From positions 1 through 6,842 of the forward strand of contig JANNLO010000204.1 of NCBI GenBank assembly GCA_031396835.1: a stretch of DNA of 6,842 nt. The letters are read 5' to 3'. This document shows positions 1-6,762 of the stretch, one piece after another (the first letter of the stretch is position 1; each line of letters opens with the position of its first letter). Below the pieces are notes generated by a model. The model was not told where the DNA came from, made no database searches, and worked only from the letters and a program-made list of their open reading frames with translations. A program made the position numbers and the translations under genes. This stretch comes from Snowella sp031396835 (lineage in GTDB: Bacteria > Cyanobacteriota > Cyanobacteriia > Cyanobacteriales > Microcystaceae).

Positions 1-396
1 ATACAAGGCTCAACAAACTACTGAACGCGGATTTTGTTTTATCAAAGATCCTCTCTTTTTTGCGACCCGAGTTTTTCTCAAAAGTACGAAACGTATCATG
101 GCATTGGCAATGATTATGACCCTTGCTCTCATGGTCTACAGTTTAGGACAATTTCAACTTCGACAGGCATTAGAAAGGACAAATTCTACTCTCCCAAACC
201 AAAAAGGCAAACCGACTGCTCGTCCTACTTTAAGGTGGATTCTTCAATGTTTTCAGTCTGTTCATCTTGTCTTTGTCAATGGGGTTAAGTCTTCTATTAC
301 ACTCACGCCTAAACAAAATTTGATTTTGCAGTTTCTTGGTTCCTCTTCTCAGCAATATTATTTTTTGTCTTAAATAACCTGCTGAATGTGGGTTTT
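1..396 (+). mobile_element. Right (3') end of an IS1634-like insertion sequence
   Basis: This stretch contains the transposase tail plus a short segment after its stop. The segment 377-398, which includes GCTGAATGTGGGTTTTAT, looks like the terminal repeat region of such elements in cyanobacteria. The exact tip and any target duplication cannot be fixed because the left end is outside the window, so the boundary near 396 is an estimate. No HIP1 site lies in this part, unlike the neighbouring genes. The element lies downstream of brxL in the opposite direction and does not interrupt brxL. Confidence 0.6.
2..373 (+). CDS. IS1634-family transposase, C-terminal part (cut by window edge)
   Basis: Frame 2 is open from the window edge to a TAA at 371-373, giving 123 residues with no start in view, so this is the C-terminal end of a longer protein rather than a gene beginning at the internal ATG at 98. 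It starts with YKAQQTTERGFCFIKDP, which fits the Y-(2)-x-(3)-E-(6)-K signature around the catalytic glutamate of IS4-superfamily DDE transposases. The glutamate codon is 23-25 and the lysine codon 44-46, with Q in place of the usual R, as I recall being common in IS1634-like enzymes. It continues with the family's typical KDPLFFATRVFLKSTKRI and NQKGKPT segments. The enzyme cuts and joins the ends of its own element. It converges on brxL. Whether the N-terminal two thirds are intact cannot be seen. The family call is by eye. Confidence 0.82.
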   Translation, partial: YKAQQTTERGFCFIKDPLFFATRVFLKSTKRIMALAMIMTLALMVYSLGQFQLRQALERTNSTLPNQKGKPTARPTLRWILQCFQSVHLVFVNGVKSSITLTPKQNLILQFLGSSSQQYYFLS

Positions 397-462
397 ATGG
401 AATAAAAACTCTAGAGATTCATCTTTAATCTTCCCTTTTTCTGTGTCTACCCGATGAGCAGC
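397..462. other. Short intergenic stretch between the IS end and brxL
   Basis: These 66 bases separate the presumed IS end from the brxL stop codon. I see no gene here. A weak inverted repeat (AGATT at 415-419 and AATCT at 427-431) is followed on the + strand by TCCCTTTTT. It has only five A+T-rich pairs, so I do not call it a terminator. No convincing terminator for the brxL operon is visible before the IS. Confidence 0.5.
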
Positions 463-2511
463 TTATTCTGCGATCGCCTTAAGCAGAGCATCCCTAGCAT
501 CGGAATAAAATTGAATATCAATTCTAGTTGCCATATCGTCCGAAAGATCAAATAATTGACGACGAGAAGTGACGGGCATAAGGAGAGCAGTAGCTCCTTT
601 TTCGATAGCAATTTCAGCGATTGTAATCGGGTTGGAGATCGGCTCAATAGAGCCTCCCAAATTAATTTCTCCAACAATAATTAAACCCCCTCGTACACTT
701 TTTTTAAGTAGAGACGTACAAAACGCAATGAGTGAAGCCACACCCAATTTTGCTCCTGATTTAGAAACATCAAAAGCTCGTAGTTGAATTGTAAATTCAT
801 GCTGTTTCGGGTCTTTATCTCCTACTAATTGCATTGCTCGTGCATATAGATTCTGCTCGGCATAACTAATACTTTCACGGAAAGCGGGTGGAATTGGTTT
901 GTTAAGAATTTTCACACCAGAACCAGAGCCTTCATTAACTTCAATTCGATATAAACCTGGATTTTCATTGTCAATATTCCCTGGGGAAATGCTCCACACT
1001 TGTCCAGGTTCTAGAGGATCACCACTAATACTGTTTTCGCTGGAAAGTTCGGGAGTAGAAACAAATTTTTCAATACCATCATTGCCCAAAACATAACTAA
1101 AATGGGTATTCCGAAACTCGGCTGTACCAATACGCTTTTGTTGTTCTTTAACTCTACGTCTGGCTTCCATTGCAATTCTGACAGCCCATTCAAGTTCATC
1201 TTCTGGAACCTTTGTGTCACTTTGAGGATAAAGCAGTTTTAGTAAGCCACTGACAGTTTTGTTGACGGCATTAGTATCTCTACCTGATAATGCTCCTCCA
1301 AAAAAGACACGATTTTGTAGTTGACTAATGCGGCTCTGATTTCGTAATTGGCTCCAACATTCGGAAAGAAAGTCACTCACTAAACCAAAGTGGTTAGTTA
1401 ATAATTCTTTATTTATTTTAGGGACATCCCAACCAGGCAAAAAAGCATGAATCCGATCCATAAAGGCGGTATCGTCTCGCATTTCAGGAGGCATAGGGCC
1501 GAATAGATGTCCAATTCTTTGTTGATGTTCAACATCCACATCAAAGTTTCCTACCAAAACAATACTGCCATCAGCCCTAATACTTTCTTTGCCTCGACTG
1601 AATTCTCCTGATTCCATATATCCTTTCATGATATTTACACCATCTTTTTGATCAAAAGAAACCCCAGAGACTTCATCAAAACAAACGACATCGTATTGGC
1701 AAACTAACCCTCGTTGACCACTCGAATTATTAACAAACATTCTTGCCACAGTAGCTTTACCACCCGAAATGAGATGAGCATAGGGTGAAACCTGTTGGAA
1801 AAGGTGACTTTTACCTGTTCCTCTAGGCCCCAATTCTACGAGATTATAATTACATTCGACGAAAGGAACCATCCGCAGTAAAAGAGCATTTTTTTGTCGG
1901 TCTGATAAAGATTTTGACTCGACTCCAATAGAACGGAGCAAAAAATCTATCCATTCTACAGTCGTAAAATGTTGTCTTGACTCGGCCAAGATAGTCAATA
2001 CATCCCGTTGGGAAAGCTGAATTTCTCGCAGGGATTCCACACCAAAGGGTCTTCCTTTTTTTTCTTGTGCGATCGCCGAATCATAATCAAGAGTAATTTC
2101 AGCATAAAAGCCGCCAGTGAGCATTCGTTCATGGTGTTTGATCAGATCAGAACTAACTCGAACATCATTGATCTGTAAACTAGGCAGTGTGGCGATGTAC
2201 GAATCAGTTTTGGTATCAAGACGGGCTGTAATCAAATCAATGATTTTAACTTCTCCATTTTCTTTAGCCCTAGCTTTAAATAATTCTTCTTCACCTGCCT
2301 TAACGGTACGAGACTTAAGCTGACGCTGAACAATTTCCAAGCCTTCTTCGATCTCTTCAGGGTCAGTACTGGCACAATAACGACCCAACAGAAATTCCAC
2401 CACGTAGGTTGGAACAGGAAATTGGCGACTGAAGGTTCGTACTAAGTCCTTACGAACTAAATAACCCTCTAAACAGTTTGCCGCTAAGCGATCAATTTGG
2501 TCTAATTCCAT
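463..2511 (-). CDS. brxL: BREX AAA+/Lon-like protein BrxL, full length
   Basis: The 682-residue product matches the size and architecture of BrxL, the final gene of type 1 BREX anti-phage systems. BrxL is a ring-forming, DNA-associated AAA+ protein needed for phage restriction in several systems. Residues 1 to about 195 form the BrxL-type N-terminal domain. The AAA+ core follows, with Walker A GPRGTGKS at 228-235, Walker B DVVCFDE at 274-280, a sensor-1-like GNFD at 321-324 (N322) and a conserved FMDRIHAFLPGW at 350-361 that could supply the arginine finger (R353). Residues from about 560 to 680 form a Lon-protease-like domain. Aligned by eye with Lon, GAKLGVA (586-592) falls on GPSAGIA and places K588 at the nucleophilic serine, while GEINLGG...EPISNPI places I629 at the catalytic lysine. 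Peptidase activity is therefore doubtful. The ATG lies 6 bases after the pglZ stop, with GGAG/GAGG at 2529-2523 as a somewhat distant ribosome site. The reading frame is unbroken. Confidence 0.95.
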   Translation of the reverse strand: MELDQIDRLAANCLEGYLVRKDLVRTFSRQFPVPTYVVEFLLGRYCASTDPEEIEEGLEIVQRQLKSRTVKAGEEELFKARAKENGEVKIIDLITARLDTKTDSYIATLPSLQINDVRVSSDLIKHHERMLTGGFYAEITLDYDSAIAQEKKGRPFGVESLREIQLSQRDVLTILAESRQHFTTVEWIDFLLRSIGVESKSLSDRQKNALLLRMVPFVECNYNLVELGPRGTGKSHLFQQVSPYAHLISGGKATVARMFVNNSSGQRGLVCQYDVVCFDEVSGVSFDQKDGVNIMKGYMESGEFSRGKESIRADGSIVLVGNFDVDVEHQQRIGHLFGPMPPEMRDDTAFMDRIHAFLPGWDVPKINKELLTNHFGLVSDFLSECWSQLRNQSRISQLQNRVFFGGALSGRDTNAVNKTVSGLLKLLYPQSDTKVPEDELEWAVRIAMEARRRVKEQQKRIGTAEFRNTHFSYVLGNDGIEKFVSTPELSSENSISGDPLEPGQVWSISPGNIDNENPGLYRIEVNEGSGSGVKILNKPIPPAFRESISYAEQNLYARAMQLVGDKDPKQHEFTIQLRAFDVSKSGAKLGVASLIAFCTSLLKKSVRGGLIIVGEINLGGSIEPISNPITIAEIAIEKGATALLMPVTSRRQLFDLSDDMATRIDIQFYSDARDALLKAIAE

Positions 2512-2517
2512 TGTTTT

Positions 2518-4866
2518 TTAACCCTCTCCAATAACCGTTATCGCCTGTTTAATCAATTGACCTTCGCTGTTTAGAATAACAAGATTAACACTTTGCCCTT
2601 GTAATTCTTCATTTTCTACGACCAGGGAAGCTGTGCCATTGTCCTTAAGGTTTTTCGGGCTAAGGGCAATGCTGGAATTAACATTTCCAGGCTGGTTTCG
2701 TAGATCCAATGTCAAAGTTAAGCCAGAATAGTCACCTTCTATTGCCACAGTACAACGCAAACCTTTCCAGACAATATCGGTAATCTCGATCGCTAAGTCT
2801 GCTTCTCGTTTCCCTTGAATCACGGTTAATTCTAATATTAGACATTCCTGTAGACTTAAACCTCCGTGGGCATATTCTTCTCCTTGCCGAAAACAACTAA
2901 TACCGTTAGCAAGAACAAACTGATGACAGGGATTCCAGAACCAGGGAAAAAGCCTTTCCTCCGTGGAAGCTCCCTGCTTCATAGCAGCACAGCGACTCCA
3001 TTGAGTTTCTGTTAAGGCAGAAGACATAGAAATTTTCGGAAGTCCACTTGGTAAAAGTAACCAGCCGTGATCAGTGACTACTCGTAATCTTGGCCAACCT
3101 GCATTGATTAAATTTGTAATTCGCTCTTCTATGTCGTTAAGGAGAGGATCGATTTGTTTCGCTAATTTACAACCAAGATTATGCCCTTGGTGGTCAATAT
3201 TGCCGAATTCACACCAGGCATTTCCATTTATATCACCTATTTCCATTGCCTCTAATAGTTGCCAGCCGTTGTCTTTTAAAAGTTTGGGCAGATGATAACC
3301 ACCTTTTAAAGACTGGCCCGTTTCAGCGACACAAGGTTCAAAATCTTTGCTGTCCTCACGACCGCCAATCAGATTTTTCACAGGACTAACGGCGGCTTTT
3401 CCCGTTGCGGTAACACTGGGAAGGGCTGTCCAGATAACGGACTCGGTAACATCTAACCCCGATTGATGTAGTTTTTCTGTGAGTCTTTTTGCCAGATCGA
3501 AACGTAGTCCATCTACAAACAGCCAACATTCGCCTTTAGGAACCGTTACAGGCTCAATCTGATGAAGAGTTCCTCCAGGATAGGATTGTTTTTCTACTTC
3601 CTGTTGCAGATGTCGGGCCGAATCCTCTGCCCAGGGTAAATAGACAGCACGGATTGCTTCAGTAACAGCAGTAATATCTGGACTTTTATCCACTTGAGCG
3701 ATCGCGTAGAGAAGAGCGGAATCAGCCTGCCAACTATGATCTTGGTAATCCTGAGCTAAGTCTTCAATTGTTCCAGTAACGAGAGCCTTTTGGGTGATCA
3801 CAGCTATTTGGGACAAATATTGCAGAGCTTGAGCTAGAGGAGATTCTCCCAATTCTGTCCAGACCAATTGACGACGATCGCCGTGAGATTTTTCTAATTC
3901 AATCAGTCGGATACGAGCCTGATGGGTTGGTAATTGGGCTAACTCTCGCAAATCTTGTCGTAACTGATTTTCTTGATCCTCGTTCCACTGAGGCCAGCCG
4001 TGATGGGGAGCTTGGGAGTCTGACCAAAAAATATCCTTGGGCGGATTGCATTGGCGGAGATAGGTAAGAATATAGGGATAACGTTGAGGAGATTCACAGT
4101 AGCGTTCCCAAACAGATCGCCAAGGCCCAACTTGATTAGCCAATCGAGTGACACCAATTAACGTGCCGTCATTAGGAGGATTAAACCCATACTGAGATTT
4201 ACAAACTTCAACAAATGCTTGCCATTCAGGTTCTTCTCGACTTTGTTGAAAAGCATCACTTTGATCAAGCCACTGTAATAGATCACGCACGGGATCTCCA
4301 CCAGTTAAGAGAGTATTGAAATAATCCTTATCTAGTCGTTTATTTTTAAGTAATTCTATTTCTTCATTCAGTAAAAGATAGAGCGATCGCAGAAGGGCTT
4401 TTTTCGTCTCTTGATCCTGAGCAACGTCTAGATTCAGTCCACCTTGATTGGATTTTAAAAAAGCTAAAACCGTCCAATCTTTAGAATTAACCTGTGACCA
4501 AATAACCCCACGATATTGCAATTCGGCGATCGCTTTAAGAAAATCAGGACAACTTTCTATAGCTCGTAGATCCTGACGGCTAACCCCTGGTAAGTAGAGA
4601 ATAGGAGTTATTTCTGAAGAGAAGGAAAATTCGGGAATGGCCTTATCTACCACACAACGTAACCAAATAGCTGGCCCAGTGCGTTTTTCAGGAGTATAGT
4701 CACCCAAAACAAAGAGTTGGGGTAGTTCGTTCTGAAGAAGAGGAATAATAGCCTGCCATTGGCGATCGCTATCGGGCCAAAGGATACAAAAAGGAGCTAC
4801 CTGAACATCAGGGTTAAAAATCGCTGCATCTCGAAGGGATTTAAGCAAATAGTCTAGAATTTTCAC
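2518..4866 (-). CDS. pglZ: BREX-1 phosphatase PglZ, probably type B
   Basis: The 782-residue product is a PglZ, the signature protein of BREX and Pgl defence systems and a member of the alkaline phosphatase superfamily. The N-terminal region (1 to about 440) is a long, mostly helical PglZ-specific part starting KILDYLLKSLRDAA. The catalytic PglZ domain follows, with VDGLRFD (451-457, metal-binding D452), ALPSVTATGK (481-490, candidate nucleophile T486 or a nearby S/T), DHQGH (558-562), VTDHGWLLLPSG (597-608, D599 and H600) and YAHGGLSLQEC (665-675, H667). A beta-rich tail runs from about 690 to 782. The N-terminal run, including LFVLGDYTPEKRTGPAIWLR and LPGVSRQDLRAIESC, resembles what I remember of PglZ type B of BREX-1; this subtype is recalled, not searched. 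The start is GTG at 4866-4864, overlapping the upstream TGA as GTGA and preceded by AGGAGG. PglZ acts with PglX and the other Brx proteins in self-modification and phage exclusion. Its substrate is not settled. All motifs are present, so it looks active. Confidence 0.95.
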   Translation of the reverse strand: MKILDYLLKSLRDAAIFNPDVQVAPFCILWPDSDRQWQAIIPLLQNELPQLFVLGDYTPEKRTGPAIWLRCVVDKAIPEFSFSSEITPILYLPGVSRQDLRAIESCPDFLKAIAELQYRGVIWSQVNSKDWTVLAFLKSNQGGLNLDVAQDQETKKALLRSLYLLLNEEIELLKNKRLDKDYFNTLLTGGDPVRDLLQWLDQSDAFQQSREEPEWQAFVEVCKSQYGFNPPNDGTLIGVTRLANQVGPWRSVWERYCESPQRYPYILTYLRQCNPPKDIFWSDSQAPHHGWPQWNEDQENQLRQDLRELAQLPTHQARIRLIELEKSHGDRRQLVWTELGESPLAQALQYLSQIAVITQKALVTGTIEDLAQDYQDHSWQADSALLYAIAQVDKSPDITAVTEAIRAVYLPWAEDSARHLQQEVEKQSYPGGTLHQIEPVTVPKGECWLFVDGLRFDLAKRLTEKLHQSGLDVTESVIWTALPSVTATGKAAVSPVKNLIGGREDSKDFEPCVAETGQSLKGGYHLPKLLKDNGWQLLEAMEIGDINGNAWCEFGNIDHQGHNLGCKLAKQIDPLLNDIEERITNLINAGWPRLRVVTDHGWLLLPSGLPKISMSSALTETQWSRCAAMKQGASTEERLFPWFWNPCHQFVLANGISCFRQGEEYAHGGLSLQECLILELTVIQGKREADLAIEITDIVWKGLRCTVAIEGDYSGLTLTLDLRNQPGNVNSSIALSPKNLKDNGTASLVVENEELQGQSVNLVILNSEGQLIKQAITVIGEG

Positions 4867-5519
4867 AGTTTACCTCCTGAAGGTAAGGTTTCCAAACTTT
4901 TTACCCAATAATCGAAAAAGGGACATTCCTGACGAATTTGATCGAGTCCAATGTCTAAGGCGATCAGGGAACCGTGTAAAATTTTATCGTAGCGATCGCA
5001 GATTTTCAGAATACGTTTAGAGGGAGCAGTTTCTCGCCCATCATTAATATGTTCAGGTGAGTCAAATTCTTGGCGAACGTTTCTTAATTTTTCAATAATT
5101 TCAGGTGACTCAAAGTAATTACTAAAAGCTTGGAAGTCACTAAAAAGTAGTCCTTCAAATTCATGAACAACCAAGTTCGGAATAAAGTTAGATTGATTAA
5201 TATCTTTTTTGATTTTTGAGAGAATCATCTTTGCTTTTTTAAAAGAGTCTTTTTCAGAGGACTCTATACCTGGAAAATCAGACGGTAAACCGTATAAATC
5301 TAATAGTGTCGTTACCCAAGCAGATTGGTCTTCCTTACATTTATTTTCGATTTGCCATTTGATTTTGCCATAACTAACGGCTCCTCCTTTTCCCCGTTTA
5401 CCAGTCTGAATAACAATGGGATTTAGCCAAATTTCTAAGCGATTAAAATGCTCTGTTAATACCTCACGTACAAACGTTTCTTCTGTCTGTCCCTCACAAA
5501 ATATATGAATTCTAATCAT
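4863..5519 (-). CDS. DUF4276 family TOPRIM-like protein, accessory gene in the BREX operon
   Basis: The 218-residue protein has the hallmarks of the uncharacterised DUF4276 family and its usual length of about 190-220. Visible motifs are IFCEGQTEE (6-14) at the N-terminus, TTLLDLYGLPSDFPG (70-84), VVHEFEGLLFSD (117-128), INDGRETAPSKRI (158-170) and IALDIGL (186-192). A glutamate in EGxTE followed by an acidic D74 after a strand resembles the metal-binding layout of TOPRIM folds, as in RloB, DUF4435 and OLD-type nucleases. E9, E13 or E14, D74, E120 or E122 and D189 are candidate metal ligands; this assignment is inference. There is no signal peptide or membrane segment. The gene starts at an ATGA overlap with the upstream ATPase gene and ends in a GTGA overlap with pglZ. 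The ATPase is the obvious partner, the two probably forming an ATPase/nuclease module. The nuclease activity is not proven. Confidence 0.85.
   Translation of the reverse strand: MIRIHIFCEGQTEETFVREVLTEHFNRLEIWLNPIVIQTGKRGKGGAVSYGKIKWQIENKCKEDQSAWVTTLLDLYGLPSDFPGIESSEKDSFKKAKMILSKIKKDINQSNFIPNLVVHEFEGLLFSDFQAFSNYFESPEIIEKLRNVRQEFDSPEHINDGRETAPSKRILKICDRYDKILHGSLIALDIGLDQIRQECPFFDYWVKSLETLPSGGKL
4873..4878 (-). promoter_or_regulatory. Strong ribosome binding site for pglZ
   Basis: A perfect AGGAGG on the - strand lies inside the last codons of the DUF4276 gene, 6 bases before the GTG at 4866. It supports GTG as the true pglZ start and suggests that pglZ has strong initiation of its own in addition to coupling through the GTGA overlap. 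Confidence 0.85.
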
Positions 5520-6604
5520 CTTGACGGTCTTCCCCCCAAAATATTTTTCTGCCAGAGTTCTCCCAAGGAATATTCTTCCAGCCAGGTGGTAAGAGATGCA
5601 GCATCTAGGCGATGTAAATAAGTTGATCCATCAGTGCGATCGCTGACAATCACATCTTCAGGTTCAAATTCATTGAGCAGTTCAACGGACTGGGTAGAAA
5701 TAATAATTTGTTTAGATTTAGAAGCAGATCGGAGCAAGGCGGCTAAGGTTTTAATGGCGTAGGGATGGAGTCCCAATTCAGGTTCATCAATCAAAATAGT
5801 TTCGGGTTGGCATGAGTCAGGTTGTAGTAATACGGTAGCAAGACAAATAAAACGTAGCGTTCCATCAGAGAGATGATGAGCTTTGAAGGGAATATCTTCT
5901 CCTTTCTCTATCCATTCAAGTTCGATTTTTTCAAGATTATCAGGTTTCGGACGCAGAAAAAAGTCACCAAAGAAGGGAGCCACAAGTTGGATAGTTTTAA
6001 CAATACGTTGGTAATGGCTTAGGTATTTTTCTTCTAACAAGTAGAGAAAAGCGGCTAAATTACTCGCATCTGTTCGCAAGTAACTATTATCATTCAAACT
6101 ATGAATTTGTTTAATTTTCGCGCTTTCACTGGTGTCATGAAAATGATAAATTCGCCAGCTTTTCATAGCAGGAACAGTATAACTATAAATAGGTGTTTTA
6201 ACTCGCTGTTCTTCCACCTTTGTCTCAAAGTGACCAGTTCCAAATTTACCCCAATCTCCCCATTTATCCCACCAAAAACATTCTTTAGAAAATATTAAAC
6301 GGTTGTCTTGGGTCGGTTCTAAAGTAAATTTATAACCATTGTTACCAAAATAAAGTTCTGCTTTAATCTGCTCTGTTTTCTTACGTCCAAAATATAATAA
6401 AGTATCAGGGCCACCCTGTTTACTAACATAAAGTTGTAGATTTTCTTCTAAAATCTGTTGGATGAGTTGAAAGAAATTAATAAAATTTGATTTTCCTGCA
6501 CCATTTGGGCCAATCAAAATGTTTAATTCTGTCAGTTTTAAATCGCATTCTCGGATAGATTTAAAACCTTCTATGATCAGACGAGAAAGTTGTTTTTCAT
6601 TCAT
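5516..6604 (-). CDS. COG4637-type ABC/AAA_21 ATPase, partner of the DUF4276 protein
   Basis: The 362-residue soluble ATPase has a RecF/SMC-like ABC fold. It contains a Walker A GPNGAGKS (32-39) right after an N-terminal LIIEGFKSIREC strand, an ABC signature-like HLSDGTLRF (244-252), and Walker B with D-loop ILIDEPELGLHP (270-281). The switch region is IISTQS (301-306), with glutamine where many ABC ATPases have histidine. The middle carries RIYHFHDTS (151-159) and SNLAAFLYLL (181-190), and the end SLGELWQKNILGGRP (346-360). These match my memory of COG4637 predicted ATPases. A tryptophan-rich stretch (W111, W112, W115, W118) sits in the inserted lobe. This class often drives a separate nuclease in defence modules, and the following DUF4276 gene overlaps it by 4 bases (ATGA). 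The chosen ATG at 6604 is supported by GGGAG 7 bases upstream and by the EGFKSI motif close behind. It lies just upstream of pglZ, where BREX loci often hold extra genes. Confidence 0.92.
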   Translation of the reverse strand: MNEKQLSRLIIEGFKSIRECDLKLTELNILIGPNGAGKSNFINFFQLIQQILEENLQLYVSKQGGPDTLLYFGRKKTEQIKAELYFGNNGYKFTLEPTQDNRLIFSKECFWWDKWGDWGKFGTGHFETKVEEQRVKTPIYSYTVPAMKSWRIYHFHDTSESAKIKQIHSLNDNSYLRTDASNLAAFLYLLEEKYLSHYQRIVKTIQLVAPFFGDFFLRPKPDNLEKIELEWIEKGEDIPFKAHHLSDGTLRFICLATVLLQPDSCQPETILIDEPELGLHPYAIKTLAALLRSASKSKQIIISTQSVELLNEFEPEDVIVSDRTDGSTYLHRLDAASLTTWLEEYSLGELWQKNILGGRPSR

Positions 6605-6686
6605 GGCTTATCTCCCGTGCTTTTTGTTTTTCTTCTATGCTAAGGTGATAATCATTAATGCGATCGCCGTTAAAAACTTTAAACCA
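6597..6686 (-). pseudogene. 3' remnant of an upstream operon gene, cut by an IS
   Basis: On the - strand, one frame from 6686 to a TGA at 6599-6597 reads 29 hydrophilic residues, beginning WFKVFNGDRINDYHLS and ending KAREISHE. The stop lies inside the start of the ATPase gene, giving an 8-base overlap (ATGAATGA). This is the same tight packing as the other genes of the operon. The stretch also contains a HIP1 site (6660-6667), as host genes here do. The frame stays open beyond 6686 but there enters the presumed IS tip and stops resembling a protein. I infer that this is the true C-terminus of the operon's preceding gene, severed by the insertion. In a type 1 BREX locus pglX would be a candidate, but 29 residues are too few for me to identify it. 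Confidence 0.55.
6612..6616 (-). promoter_or_regulatory. Ribosome binding site for the ATPase gene
   Basis: GGGAG on the - strand lies 7 bases before the ATG at 6604 and within the tail of the preceding truncated gene. It decides the start of the ATPase gene. Confidence 0.7.
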
Positions 6687-6687
6687 G

Positions 6688-6700
6688 GGGGTGTGACCCC
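6688..6700. repeat. Short palindrome at the presumed IS tip
   Basis: GGGGT (6688-6692) and ACCCC (6696-6700) are perfectly complementary around a GTG loop. It is the only G+C-rich hairpin in an otherwise A+T-rich stretch, and it sits where host coding sequence gives way to the element. It may be the transposase recognition end. It has no U-tract directly after it on either strand, so I do not read it as a terminator. Confidence 0.55.
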
Positions 6701-6714
6701 GCGTTGATGAAAAG

Positions 6715-6750
6715 AATAAAAAGTGATAAAATAAAATAAAAAGTGATAAA
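6715..6750 (+). repeat. Tandem direct repeat in the leader of the right-hand IS
   Basis: The 16-base unit AATAAAAAGTGATAAA occurs at 6715-6730 and again at 6735-6750, a 20-base period separated by AATA-type filler. It lies between the palindrome and the transposase ribosome site. It could be a transposase or host-protein binding site, or part of the element's promoter region. It is very A+T-rich, so chance or slippage is also possible. Confidence 0.7.
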
Positions 6751-6762
6751 GAGGAAAATTTT

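Larger units (their letters stand above)
470..6667. repeat. Nine HIP1 octamers (GCGATCGC)
   Basis: Perfect GCGATCGC copies start at 470, 2069, 3698, 4383, 4526, 4762, 4992, 5636 and 6660. This is about one per 760 bases of the window, far above chance for an A+T-rich sequence. HIP1 is a hallmark of many cyanobacterial chromosomes. The copies occur in brxL, pglZ, the DUF4276 gene, the ATPase gene and the truncated upstream gene, but not in either insertion-sequence piece. This suggests that the defence genes have long been resident in cyanobacterial genomes. Confidence 0.9.

Noticed and set aside
34..288. Open frame of 84 codons on the + strand at the left end
   Set aside because: It overlaps the transposase tail in another frame. 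The transposase frame has clear IS4-superfamily motifs and this one has none.
98..373. Small stand-alone gene starting at the ATG at 98
   Set aside because: The same frame is open upstream to the window edge and carries the transposase catalytic signature, so this ATG is internal to a partial gene.
409..416. Palindrome CTCTAGAG downstream of brxL
   Set aside because: Eight bases with no loop cannot form a hairpin, and a site this short occurs by chance.
415..440. Possible terminator (AGATT/AATCT hairpin followed by CCCTTTTT)
   Set aside because: It has only five weak base pairs and a seven-base loop; too unstable to call.
3939..4157. Overlapping - strand frame inside pglZ
   Set aside because: It is a shadow of the well-supported pglZ frame, with no recognisable motif and no ribosome site.
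6637..6689. Alternative - strand frame ending in a hydrophobic tail (LTAIALMIITLA then TAG)
   Set aside because: It would leave a 30-base gap before the ATPase gene. The other frame is hydrophilic, overlaps the start like the other operon junctions, and is the better candidate, though the choice is not certain.
6519..6707. 62-codon + strand frame opposite the ATPase start and the remnant
   Set aside because: It lies antisense to the Walker A region and runs through the presumed IS tip. It is phenylalanine- and serine-rich shadow sequence.
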